Part shown: positions 17,941 to 25,591 of the stretch, one piece after another | Position numbering within the stretch: position 1 is the stretch's first letter | Layout of the letters: each line of letters opens with the position of its first letter | Origin: JACVRU01 sp040902725 | GTDB lineage: Bacteria > Actinomycetota > Thermoleophilia > Gaiellales > Gaiellaceae | NCBI GenBank assembly: GCA_040902725.1 | Contig: JBBDWU010000044.1 | Coordinates: 8,993-72,992 of the forward strand | Reading direction: 5' to 3' | DNA length: 64,000 nucleotides | Position numbers and translations under genes: made by a program | The notes under the pieces: model-generated | What the model was told of the DNA's origin: nothing | The model's input: the letters and a program-made list of their open reading frames with translations, nothing else | The model's database searches: none

Positions 17941-18372
17941 CTACACCACCTCCTCGAGCTCGACGGTAACGGTCGCGCTCCCTCGGATCAGCGCGGAGAT
18001 CGGACAGCCGGCGTCGGCCGCCTCGATCGCCTCTTTCGAGATGCCCGCCCCACGCACGGTGAGCGCCGAGGAGACGACCCTGTGCCCGGTGCCCCCGACC
18101 TCGTCGATGACCACTTCCGCGCGAACCGTCAGCCGCTCCGGCGGCGTCTTCACGCGGGTGAGCTCGGCCGCGAGCGACATCGAGAAGCACGCGGCGTGGG
18201 CCGCGGCGATCAGCTCCTCCGGGCTCGTCTCGCCGTTCGGCGAGCCGATCCGCGTCGGCTCCGAGTACGGCAGCCCCACGAACGCGCCGCTCGTGGCGGC
18301 TGTGATCGCACCCCGCCCGCGCGCGGAGCTCCCCTCCCAGACCACTTCGGCTTCACGCGCGGCGCGGGGCAT
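17941..18372 (-). CDS. OsmC family hydroperoxide reductase, copy 2
   Basis: This is a 143-residue OsmC protein, the same length as the next gene and clearly a paralogue, but well diverged outside the motif SPEELIAAAHAACFSMSLAA. The catalytic cysteines are Cys62 and Cys123 (AGCPISALIR). It lies 4 bp after the DUF1385 gene. The pair may differ in peroxide substrate or thiol donor; the sequence does not say. Confidence 0.92.
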   Translation of the reverse strand: MPRAAREAEVVWEGSSARGRGAITAATSGAFVGLPYSEPTRIGSPNGETSPEELIAAAHAACFSMSLAAELTRVKTPPERLTVRAEVVIDEVGGTGHRVVSSALTVRGAGISKEAIEAADAGCPISALIRGSATVTVELEEVV

Positions 18373-18376
18373 GACC

Positions 18377-19294
18377 CTAAGCCATCACTTCGACTTTGCG
18401 CTCTTCCTCCGAGAGGTCGCCCTCGAGCCGCAGCACTTCCTCGAGCGCGCGGATCGAGACCTCGATCTGATCGGGCGTCGGCTCGCGGGTCGTCAGCCGC
18501 TGGAGCCAGAGGCCGGGCGCGAGCAGCGTCATCAGCAGCCGGTTGTCCTGGTGCTTGCCCGCATAGCGGATCAGCTCATAGGCGAGCCCCGCGATCACGG
18601 GCAAGAGCAGGATGCGGCTCGTGATCAGCCAGTACCAGACCGGCCGCCCGAAGAAGGCGAAGACGAAGATCGCGATCACCATCACCCAGAGCAGGAACGC
18701 CGTGCCGCAGCGGGGATGGATGAGGCTGTGGCGGGCGACCCGGTCCGGCGTGAGCTCGTCGCCGGCCTCGAGCGCGTTGATCGTCTTGTGCTCGGCGCCG
18801 TGGTACTGGAACACGCGCTTCAGGTCGGGCAGCAGCGAGATCAGCAGGATGTAGGCGACGAAGAACGTGACGCGGATGACCCCCTCGATGACGACGAAGG
18901 CGCCGGTAGTCTCGATCGGCAGCCAGTTCGTGATCAGGGCGGGCGTGACCTTGAAGAGCATGATCGCGAAGCCGATCGCGAGCGCGAACGCGAAGATCAT
19001 CGCGCCGCGCGAGAGCTCCGTCGAGACCTCCTCGCCGTCCTCTCCTTCCTGCTGCGCGGCGTAGTTGGCGGAGATGCCGAGGGCGCGGAAGCCGATCGCG
19101 AGCGACTCGCCGAGCGCGATTACGCCGCGGATGACGGGCAGCCGGAAGACCCGGTGCCGGGCCATCGGGCTCGAGATCGGGAAGTTGACGTCCGCGATGG
19201 CGCCGTTCGGCTTGCGGACGGCGAGCGCCCAGTTCGACGGCGAGCGCATCATCACGCCCTCGAGCACGGCCTGCCCCCCGATCGTTGCGGCCAT
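18377..19294 (-). CDS. DUF1385 (YqhQ-like) membrane protein
   Basis: This 305-residue protein starts MAATIGGQAVLEGVMMRSPS, the DUF1385 signature (GGQAVxEGVMMR). Four to five membrane helices follow, with the conserved YHGAEHKTINALEAGDELTP and HPRCGTAFLLWVM blocks, which hold His and Glu residues that could bind metal. The function of the family is not established; a metal-dependent membrane enzyme has been suggested. The gene is often found beside rpmE and prfA, as here. Confidence 0.88.
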   Translation of the reverse strand: MAATIGGQAVLEGVMMRSPSNWALAVRKPNGAIADVNFPISSPMARHRVFRLPVIRGVIALGESLAIGFRALGISANYAAQQEGEDGEEVSTELSRGAMIFAFALAIGFAIMLFKVTPALITNWLPIETTGAFVVIEGVIRVTFFVAYILLISLLPDLKRVFQYHGAEHKTINALEAGDELTPDRVARHSLIHPRCGTAFLLWVMVIAIFVFAFFGRPVWYWLITSRILLLPVIAGLAYELIRYAGKHQDNRLLMTLLAPGLWLQRLTTREPTPDQIEVSIRALEEVLRLEGDLSEEERKVEVMA

Positions 19295-19309
19295 TGGCTT
19301 CGCGCCGCG

Positions 19310-19528
19310 CTACGCGCGGCGGGCTTCGCCGGAGCGCTCGAGGCGCCGCTGGAAGCGCTCCACCCGGCCGCCGGTGTCGACGAGCTTCTGCTTACCCGTG
19401 TAGAACGGGTGGCAGGCGGAGCAGATCTCGACGTGCAGGTCGGACTTGGTCGAGCGCGTCTCGAACGTGTTGCCACACGCGCAGTGCACGGTGGCCATGA
19501 CGTACTCGGGGTGGATGCCTTCCTTCAT
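19310..19528 (-). CDS. rpmE: Ribosomal protein bL31
   Basis: This 72-residue protein matches bL31 throughout: MKEGIHPEYVMATVHCACGN and HPFYTGKQKLVDTGGRVERF. The four zinc cysteines are Cys16, Cys18, Cys36 and Cys39, so it is the zinc-binding (C+) form. The start is ATG at 19528, overlapping the stop of the threonine dehydratase gene by 4 bp. This is an unusual coupling for a ribosomal protein. Confidence 0.96.
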   Translation of the reverse strand: MKEGIHPEYVMATVHCACGNTFETRSTKSDLHVEICSACHPFYTGKQKLVDTGGRVERFQRRLERSGEARRA

Positions 19529-20448
19529 CGCGAGGCCAGAATAGCAGAGGCAGTTTGGGCCGCTACGTTGCCACCAGAGACAACAGCGACGGTCTTTCCA
19601 CCGCCTGTTTTCCCGGCCAGAAGCGCCGCCACGGCTACCGCTCCGGCGGGCTCGCAGGCGAGTTTCGCGCGCTCGTAGAGGAAGCGGAACGCGGCTGCGA
19701 TCTCGTCTTCCGAGACGAGCACGACCCGGTCGACGTGGGCGCGCACCAGGGCGAGCGTGTTCGTGCCGGCGAAGGGCGCGCTCAGCCCGTCGGCCACCGA
19801 AGTCGGCGTCACGGGCACGGGCCCGCCCGCGGCGAGCGCGGAGCTCATCGCCGTGGAGAGCTCCGGTTCGACGCCCACGATGCGCGCGCGGCCCGCCGCC
19901 GCCGCCGCGATGCCGGCGATCAGCCCGCCGCCGCCGATCGGAACGACGATCGTGTCGACGTCGGGAACGTCCTCGAGGATCTCGAGCCCGACGGTGCCCT
20001 GCCCGGCGATCGTGAGCGGCGCGTCGAAAGGGTGGACGAGCGTCCTCCCGGTCTCCGCCATGAGCTGCTCGAGGCGCGGGAAGGCCTCGGCCGGGCCCGC
20101 GGCCTCGAGGTCGACGGCCGCGCCGTACCCGCGCGTCGCAGCGACCTTCGCCGCGCTCGCCCCCTCCCACATGACGACCAGAGCATCGATCCCTTCCTGC
20201 GCGGCGCCCCAGGCGAGCGCCTGCGCGTGGTTCCCGGCAGAGATGCCGATCACGCCGCGATGCTTCTGCTCCGGGGTGAGCGACGCGAGGTTCGCGAGCA
20301 CGCCGCGCGGCTTGAAGGAGCCGGTCTTCTGGAAGAGCTCGGCCTTCAGGTGGGCGCCGAGCGTGGTCGAGCGGAAGACCGGCGTGCGGTGGAGACGGCC
20401 GGCGATTGCCGCGCGCGCGGCGAGGACGTCGTCGCGGGTCACCGTCAC
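19525..20448 (-). CDS. Threonine/serine dehydratase, PLP-dependent, without ACT domain
   Basis: This 307-residue fold-type II PLP enzyme carries Lys46 in KTGSFKPRGVLANL as the Schiff-base lysine, the asparagine loop SAGNHAQALAWGA, and the phosphate-cradle glycines VPIGGGGLIAGIA. It converts threonine (or serine) to a 2-oxoacid plus ammonia. There is no C-terminal ACT regulatory domain, so it resembles catabolic dehydratases or a serine/threonine ammonia-lyase rather than the isoleucine-sensitive IlvA. The GTG start overlaps the stop of the vapC gene as GTGA. Confidence 0.9.
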   Translation of the reverse strand: MTVTRDDVLAARAAIAGRLHRTPVFRSTTLGAHLKAELFQKTGSFKPRGVLANLASLTPEQKHRGVIGISAGNHAQALAWGAAQEGIDALVVMWEGASAAKVAATRGYGAAVDLEAAGPAEAFPRLEQLMAETGRTLVHPFDAPLTIAGQGTVGLEILEDVPDVDTIVVPIGGGGLIAGIAAAAAGRARIVGVEPELSTAMSSALAAGGPVPVTPTSVADGLSAPFAGTNTLALVRAHVDRVVLVSEDEIAAAFRFLYERAKLACEPAGAVAVAALLAGKTGGGKTVAVVSGGNVAAQTASAILASR

Positions 20449-20873
20449 GCGAGCAGGCGCTCGAACGCCGGCGTCCCCGGCACGACGTGGCGGAGGCCGC
20501 GGATGCCGGCGAACGCGCCGTCGGCCGATACCAAGGCGTCGGCGTCGCTCGCGATCGCAGCAGCGGCGAGCAACGCATCGAACGCCTTCAGGCGCGGATG
20601 CCGATCGAAGAGGCGCAGAGCAACCCGAAGCTCCGCATCGCCGACTACGAGCAGGGGCGAGAGAAGCTCAACGTAGTCCGCGGCCAACTCGACGGCCTCG
20701 CGGCGGGGACGGCGCTTCGACCGAACGTGGACGAACTCCTGGATCACCTCCACGATCGTCGTTGCCCGGACCCGGCCATCGCGGATCGAGGCCACGAGCC
20801 CGTGACTCGCTGGTTTGAACGCGTGGTCGGCGCCGGTCGCGTACAGGAGGACGTTCGTGTCGAGGACGATCAA
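20445..20873 (-). CDS. vapC: PIN-domain toxin (VapC-like)
   Basis: This 142-residue PIN domain starts with TTG at 20873, overlapping the antitoxin stop as TTGA. Active-site acids are Asp5 in MIVLDTNVLLYATG, Glu in TTIVEVIQEFVHV, Asp in KAFDALLAAAAIASDADALV, and a last Asp in VSADGAF. The gene downstream is the threonine dehydratase, whose start overlaps this stop. It is probably an RNase toxin silenced by the RHH antitoxin. Confidence 0.9.
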   Translation of the reverse strand: MIVLDTNVLLYATGADHAFKPASHGLVASIRDGRVRATTIVEVIQEFVHVRSKRRPRREAVELAADYVELLSPLLVVGDAELRVALRLFDRHPRLKAFDALLAAAAIASDADALVSADGAFAGIRGLRHVVPGTPAFERLLA

Positions 20874-21121
20874 AGACCGCCGTCGAACATCTCGTCGATC
20901 TCGGCGTTGAGCTCCTCGATCGTCTCGGGAACGGGCATCGGCTCTGCCATCAGGATCCGCTCCGCTGCCCGCCGCTTCCTCTCGTCGACGGGCAGGGCGG
21001 CGTCGATCGCGTCGCGAACGACCTCGGCCACCGACGTGTTGCGCCGCCGCGCCTCCTCGCGCAGGCGCCGGTTGCGTTCAGGATCGATCAGCAGCTGGAG
21101 CCGATGGCTGAGCATGCTCAT
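20870..21121 (-). CDS. vapB: Ribbon-helix-helix antitoxin (VapB-like)
   Basis: This 83-residue protein has an N-terminal ribbon-helix-helix (HRLQLLIDPERNRRLREEAR, then TSVAEVVRDAIDAAL) and a charged C-terminal tail that would wrap the toxin. The start could be ATG at 21121 or the second ATG at 21115: a -10-like TAATGT abuts the first ATG and lies six bases before the second, so the second fits a leaderless transcript. Two direct repeats overlap the start region as a likely operator. Confidence 0.87.
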   Translation of the reverse strand: MSMLSHRLQLLIDPERNRRLREEARRRNTSVAEVVRDAIDAALPVDERKRRAAERILMAEPMPVPETIEELNAEIDEMFDGGL

Positions 21122-21137
21122 ACATTAGCATGCTCAT
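21111..21137. promoter_or_regulatory. Operator of vapBC: two 11-bp direct repeats with a palindromic core
   Basis: AGCATGCTCAT occurs at 21111-21121 and again at 21127-21137, a 16-bp period. Each copy contains the palindrome AGCATGCT. Between and over them lie the -10-like TAATGT (minus strand) and the vapB start. RHH antitoxins usually bind paired, short palindromic repeats at their own promoter, so this is a good candidate for autorepression. Confidence 0.6.
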
Positions 21138-21205
21138 GTGGCTGGACGCGCGAAGCTCGTCGTGAGACGATCGCCGCACACAACGCTTCGACCAGGGGGG
21201 AACAC

Positions 21206-22060
21206 ATGAGCGGGACCTTCGACCCGGTCCGGTACAAGGAGGTCCAGCGCCGGGACTGGACCGACGCCGCCCAGGGGTGGCGGACGTGGTGGCGGACGAT
21301 CGAGACGAGCGTGGGCGTCGTCAGCGAGCGGCTCGTCGAGCTCGCGGAGATCGGCCCCGGCGACGTGGTGCTCGACGTCGCCACCGGTATCGGCGAGCCG
21401 GCGCTGCTCGCCGCCCAGCGCGTCAACCCGGGTGGGCGCGTGGTTGCCACCGACATCGCCCCCGGCATGATCGAGCTGGCGCGCGAGCGTGCCTCCGAGC
21501 TCGACATCGAGAACGCCGAGTTCGTCGAGCTCGACGCGGAGCAGCTCGACTTCACCGAGGAGTTCGACGCCGTGCTCAGCCGCTTCGGGCTGATGTTCTT
21601 CCCCGACCTGCCGGAGGCGCTCGCGCGCATCCGGCGGGCGTTGCGGCCGGGCGGCCGGCTGGCGGCCGCCGTGTGGGGGCCGCCGGATCGCGTCCCGTTC
21701 ATCGCCCTCGCGTTCCAGGTGGTCTCGCGCGAGCTGGAGCTCCCGCCGCCGGGGCCTGGGGTGCCCGGCCCCTTCTCACTGGCCGACGTGCCGGCGCTCG
21801 AGCAGACGATCGCGGCCGCCGGCTTCGCCGACGTGCGATCGGAGTCCGTCATGATCGAGCAGGAGTTCGACTCGGCCGAGGACTACGGCGCGTTCATGCG
21901 CGCGATCGCGGCACCCATCAACAGCGCGCTCGCCGAACGGACGCCGGAGGAGGCCGAAGCCGTCTGGGCCGCGATCGTGGAGGAGGCACGGAGGTTCGAG
22001 CGCGGCGGGAAGGTAGTGCTTCCCGGCGAGGCGATCTGCGTCGTCGCGCGCCGCCCGTAG
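21206..22060 (+). CDS. SAM-dependent methyltransferase, class I
   Basis: This 284-residue protein has a class I SAM-binding motif VVLDVATGIGEPALLAAQ, an acidic strand-2 end (VVATDIAPGMIELARE), and a UbiE/COQ5-like block (RIRRALRPGGRLAAAVWGPPD). The start chosen is ATG at 21206, with AGGGGGG seven bases before it. A longer open frame reaches back to 21104, over the vapB start. The substrate is unknown. Its stop directly abuts that of the ETF-QO gene on the other strand. Confidence 0.87.
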   Translation: MSGTFDPVRYKEVQRRDWTDAAQGWRTWWRTIETSVGVVSERLVELAEIGPGDVVLDVATGIGEPALLAAQRVNPGGRVVATDIAPGMIELARERASELDIENAEFVELDAEQLDFTEEFDAVLSRFGLMFFPDLPEALARIRRALRPGGRLAAAVWGPPDRVPFIALAFQVVSRELELPPPGPGVPGPFSLADVPALEQTIAAAGFADVRSESVMIEQEFDSAEDYGAFMRAIAAPINSALAERTPEEAEAVWAAIVEEARRFERGGKVVLPGEAICVVARRP

Positions 22061-23821
22061 CTACGTCTGCTTGTACTCGGGCCCGGAGCCGCCCTCGGGC
22101 ACGGTCAGGCGCCCGCCCTTCGCCGTGATCGCGCCGCACTGGACGCAGTTCGACGCCGTCACCTCGACGTCGACCGTCCCGTCGCCGTGGCCCTCGCCGA
22201 GCTCGTACACGTGCGCCGGGCACATCCGCACCCACATCTCCGCCAGCCTGATCGGCACACGCCGCTGGATCCGGATGTGGCTCGGCTGGTCGTCGCGCGT
22301 CCTGTTGCCGGAGAGGAAGACGGACGAGAGCTTGTCGAAGGTGAGCCTGCCGTCGGCACGCGGATAGCGGCGCGCGCGGTCGGTGCGCATGAGCGGTTGC
22401 TCGGCGTCGCTCTCCGTCCGCGCGTCGCCGGGCGGAAGGCGACCGCGAGAGGCGGTCATCATCCCGGCCATCGCCCCGCCCACCAGGAAGCCGCGGCCGA
22501 AGGCCTGCCGCATGTTCCGCACGCGGCGGAGCTCGTCCCAGACGAAGCTCTCCCGCAGCGCCCCGTCGTAGCCGGCGAGCGCGCCCGGCGTCCACGGAGT
22601 CGATCCCGGCTGAACAGCCGCGAACGCCGCCTCGGCCGCCAGGCGACCCGACTCGATCGCGTAGTGGATGCCCTTCAGCGCGGGCACGTTGACGAGCCCG
22701 GCGCCGTCGCCGACGATCAGCAGGCCGGGCGCGTGCAGCCGCCGCGGCAGCGACAGGAAGCCGCCCTCGGGGATCGTCTTCGCGCCCCACTCCACGCGCT
22801 CGCCGCCCGCCAGGATGCGCCGCACGAGCTTGTGCGTCTTCAGCTCCTGAAGCAGGTCGTGCACCGACAGTTCGGCGTCCCGGTAGTCCAGCCCGACGAC
22901 CATCCCGAGCGTGACGTGGTCGTCACCCATCGGGTAGATGAATGAGCCGCCAAACTCGCGGAAGGCGGCGCCGCCGCGGAGCGGCCAGCCCATCGTGTGG
23001 ATCACCCGCCGGAGCGGCTTCGCGACCCGCCAGACCTCCTTGACGCCGAGCGCCCAGACCTGCGGATTGCTCCCGCCGAGACCGAAGCGCTCGAGCGCCG
23101 CCCCGGTCAGGTGCCCGAGCGTGCCCTCGGCGAGGACGGTCACGCGCGCGACGACGTCCGAGCCCGGCTCGTAGTTGCCCAGCTGCTCCCCCTCCCGCCC
23201 CCGGCCTCGGTCGCCGGTGCGCACCCCGACGATCCGCGCGCCCTCGGCCAGCAGCTTGTCCGCCGACGTCTCCGGGAGGATCGTTACGCCCAACCCCTCG
23301 GCCTCGTCCGCGAGCCAGCGCCCGAGCTGCGAGAGCGACGCAACCTGGTTGCCGTGGTTCTTCATGGTGGGCGGGGTGGGGATTCGGTACGCGCCCCCGC
23401 GCGTGAGGAAGTAGACGGACTCGTGGTCGACCGGCCCGTACAACGGCAGCTCGTCCAGGCGCTTGCGGCCCTTGAAGAGCCGCTGGAGCGAACGGGGGTT
23501 CACGACCGCGCCCGAGAGCAGGTGCGAGCCCGGCTGCTTGCCCTTCTCCAGGACCGCGACCGGCACGTCGCCGAGCCGCGAGGCGGCCTCCGGGTGCTCC
23601 TCGAGCAGCTGGCCGAGGCGAATGGCGCAGGCGAGGCCGGCAGGCCCGGCGCCGACGATCAGGACGCCGACGTCGATCCGCTCGCCCGCGGGATCGGTGG
23701 GTGCGACGATCGCGTCGGCGGGCGACCACGGCGGCGGCCAGTCGGCCGGCTTCACCGGCCCGCGCGGGCGCGGCCGTGAGGGGCCGGGAGCCGGGGGCCG
23801 GACGAGCCCTCTACGCGCCAC
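22061..23821 (-). CDS. Electron transfer flavoprotein:quinone oxidoreductase
   Basis: This 586-residue membrane-associated flavo-iron-sulfur enzyme passes electrons from reduced ETF to quinone. The FAD-binding start VGVLIVGAGPAGLACAIRLG is at about residues 51-70, and the FAD-contact motif LLIVGDGAGLVNVPALKGIH is near 365. The C-terminal ferredoxin part has Cys534, Cys559 and Cys562 in the right C-x24-C-x2-C spacing, but the fourth position (565) is Ile (NCVQCGAITAKGG). The start is uncertain: GTG at 23821 gives a Pro/Arg-rich leader, and a GTG about 21 residues later (VKPADW) is equally possible. It follows etfA with an 11 bp overlap. Confidence 0.93.
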   Translation of the reverse strand: MARRGLVRPPAPGPSRPRPRGPVKPADWPPPWSPADAIVAPTDPAGERIDVGVLIVGAGPAGLACAIRLGQLLEEHPEAASRLGDVPVAVLEKGKQPGSHLLSGAVVNPRSLQRLFKGRKRLDELPLYGPVDHESVYFLTRGGAYRIPTPPTMKNHGNQVASLSQLGRWLADEAEGLGVTILPETSADKLLAEGARIVGVRTGDRGRGREGEQLGNYEPGSDVVARVTVLAEGTLGHLTGAALERFGLGGSNPQVWALGVKEVWRVAKPLRRVIHTMGWPLRGGAAFREFGGSFIYPMGDDHVTLGMVVGLDYRDAELSVHDLLQELKTHKLVRRILAGGERVEWGAKTIPEGGFLSLPRRLHAPGLLIVGDGAGLVNVPALKGIHYAIESGRLAAEAAFAAVQPGSTPWTPGALAGYDGALRESFVWDELRRVRNMRQAFGRGFLVGGAMAGMMTASRGRLPPGDARTESDAEQPLMRTDRARRYPRADGRLTFDKLSSVFLSGNRTRDDQPSHIRIQRRVPIRLAEMWVRMCPAHVYELGEGHGDGTVDVEVTASNCVQCGAITAKGGRLTVPEGGSGPEYKQT

Positions 23822-24758
23822 GCTTCTGCCTCACGAGCTCGGTCAGCTTGGGGACGATCGCGTGCAGGTCGCCCACGACGGCGAGGTCCGAGTACTCGAA
23901 GATCGGCGCGTTCGCGTCCTTGTTGATCGCCACGATCACGTTCGAGCCCTGCATGCCGACCTTGTGCTGGATCGCCCCCGAGATGCCGACGGCCAGGTAG
24001 AGCTTGGGCGCGACCGTCTTCCCGGTCTGCCCGATCTGGTGGGCGTAGGGGTACCAGCCGGCGTCGACCACGGCCCGGGTCGCGCCGACCGCCCCGCCGA
24101 GCGCCTTGGCCAGCTCCTCGACGAGCGTGAACTGCTCGGGCGCGCCGAGCCCGCGGCCGCCGGCGACGATCACGTCGGCGTCCTCGAGCGCCGGCCCGCC
24201 GGACTCCTCGTGCGCCTGCTCGATCATCACCGCGGCCGTCGAGAAGTCCCGCAGCTCGGCCGAGAAGTCCTCGACCTCGGGCTCGGCCCCATGCGGGGAT
24301 GCGTCGAACACGCCGGAGCGGAAGAGGGCGAGGCGGGGCGTGTCCGTCCAGCCCACGTCCACGTAGATCGTGTCCTGCAGGGCCGGGCGCTTGGCGACCA
24401 GGTCCGGCGTGAGGTCGACGAGGTCCCAGTTGAGACCGGCGTCGAGCCGTGCGGCGAGACCGGCGGCGACGTCGGCGGCGAGCACCGAGCCCGCGAAGAG
24501 GACGTTCTCGAAGCCGTGCCCCTCGACGAGCGTCGCGAGCGCGTCGACTCGAGGTTGGGGCAGCGGCGCCTCGACGGCCGCGTCGTCCCAGACGTAGACC
24601 TTCGCGGCGCCGGCGGCCTGCGAGGCGGCTCCGCGCACATCCGCCCCCACGAGCACGCCGGTGACCTCGCCGCCGAGCTCGGCCGCCTTTGCGAGCACTC
24701 CGAGCGAGCCCTTTTGGAGCTCGCCCCCGTGGTGCTCGAGGAAGACGAGGGTGCTCAT
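23811..24758 (-). CDS. etfA: Electron transfer flavoprotein alpha subunit
   Basis: This is a 315-residue subunit that binds FAD in its C-terminal domain. The signature there is PKLYLAVGISGAIQHKVGMQ and then SNVIVAINKDANAPIFEYSD, typical for all EtfA proteins. It takes electrons from acyl-CoA dehydrogenases and gives them to ETF-QO. The ATG at 24758 overlaps the etfB stop by 4 bp. The operon order etfB-etfA-ETF-QO is well suited to fatty-acid or amino-acid oxidation. Confidence 0.96.
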   Translation of the reverse strand: MSTLVFLEHHGGELQKGSLGVLAKAAELGGEVTGVLVGADVRGAASQAAGAAKVYVWDDAAVEAPLPQPRVDALATLVEGHGFENVLFAGSVLAADVAAGLAARLDAGLNWDLVDLTPDLVAKRPALQDTIYVDVGWTDTPRLALFRSGVFDASPHGAEPEVEDFSAELRDFSTAAVMIEQAHEESGGPALEDADVIVAGGRGLGAPEQFTLVEELAKALGGAVGATRAVVDAGWYPYAHQIGQTGKTVAPKLYLAVGISGAIQHKVGMQGSNVIVAINKDANAPIFEYSDLAVVGDLHAIVPKLTELVRQKRGA

Positions 24759-25519
24759 ATGAGCCGCTTTTCCGCGAGGAACGCGACGATCTGCTCGGCG
24801 GCGCTGCCCTCGTCCTCGATCTTGCGGGAGTCGCCCCGCGGCGGCGGGTCGCTGAGCGCGAGCACCGTGGTCTTCGAGCCCGCCTCGCCGGCCTCGACCC
24901 CGAGCTCGGCGAGCGACAGCTGCTCCTGCGGCTTCTTCTTCGCGCCCATGATCCCCTTCAGCGACGGGTAGCGCGGCTCGTTGACGGCATCGGAGACGGC
25001 CACCACGGCCGGCAGCTTCGCCTCGATCACGTCGTAGCCGAACTCGGTCTGGCGCTTGCCCCGCACCTTCCCCGGCTCGACGGTGAGCTCGGCGACCTGG
25101 GAGATGACCGGCCGGCCGAGCCGCTCGGCGACCGCGGCCCAGAGGACGGCGCCGTCGGAGTCCGCCGACTGCTGGCCGAAGAGCACCAGCTCGGCTTCCT
25201 GTCGCGCCAGCACCTCGGCGAGCACGCGGCTCGTGGCGACGAGGTCGGATCCGGCGGCCGCATCGTCGGCGACGTGAACGGCTCGGTCGGCGCCCATGGC
25301 GAGTGCCTTGCGAAGCGCGTCGGCGGCGTTGGCGGGACCCATCGTCACGACCACGACCTCACCGTCGCCCGTGCGCTCCTTGACCCGCAGCGCCTCCTCG
25401 ACGGCGTGCGCGTCGAAGGGATTCAGGGCCCCTTCGCCGCTGCGGTCGAGCCGCTTCGTGGCCGGATCGAGCCGCTTCGAGCCCTCCGGGACCTGCTTCA
25501 CGCAGACGGCGATCCTCAT
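24755..25519 (-). CDS. etfB: Electron transfer flavoprotein beta subunit
   Basis: This is a 254-residue subunit with the start MRIAVCVKQVPEGSKRLDPA, the AMP-binding region typical of EtfB (VVTMGPANAADALRKALAMG, then DRAVHVADDAAAGSDLVATS), and the partner-recognition loop near the end (ELGVEAGEAGSKTTVL). It forms the ETF heterodimer with EtfA from the gene just downstream. The promoter is probably in the 72 bp shared with the divergent M23 gene. Confidence 0.96.
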   Translation of the reverse strand: MRIAVCVKQVPEGSKRLDPATKRLDRSGEGALNPFDAHAVEEALRVKERTGDGEVVVVTMGPANAADALRKALAMGADRAVHVADDAAAGSDLVATSRVLAEVLARQEAELVLFGQQSADSDGAVLWAAVAERLGRPVISQVAELTVEPGKVRGKRQTEFGYDVIEAKLPAVVAVSDAVNEPRYPSLKGIMGAKKKPQEQLSLAELGVEAGEAGSKTTVLALSDPPPRGDSRKIEDEGSAAEQIVAFLAEKRLI

Positions 25520-25591
25520 GGCGCGGGGACTCTAACCGCGGGAACCTCTGCTAGGGTGCCGCCCTTCGAGCGCGAATACGGAGTCCCCCCG

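Noticed and set aside
21104..21205. N-terminal extension of the methyltransferase gene (AEHAHTLACSCGW)
   Set aside because: The phrase looks protein-like, but it crosses the vapB start and operator. A strong AGGGGGG site supports the ATG at 21206.
25520..25591. A c-di-AMP or other riboswitch before the M23 peptidase gene
   Set aside because: Only 72 bp lie between etfB and the start, too short, and no known motif is visible. The same holds for a B12 riboswitch before the mutase or adenosyltransferase genes and a glycine riboswitch before glyA.
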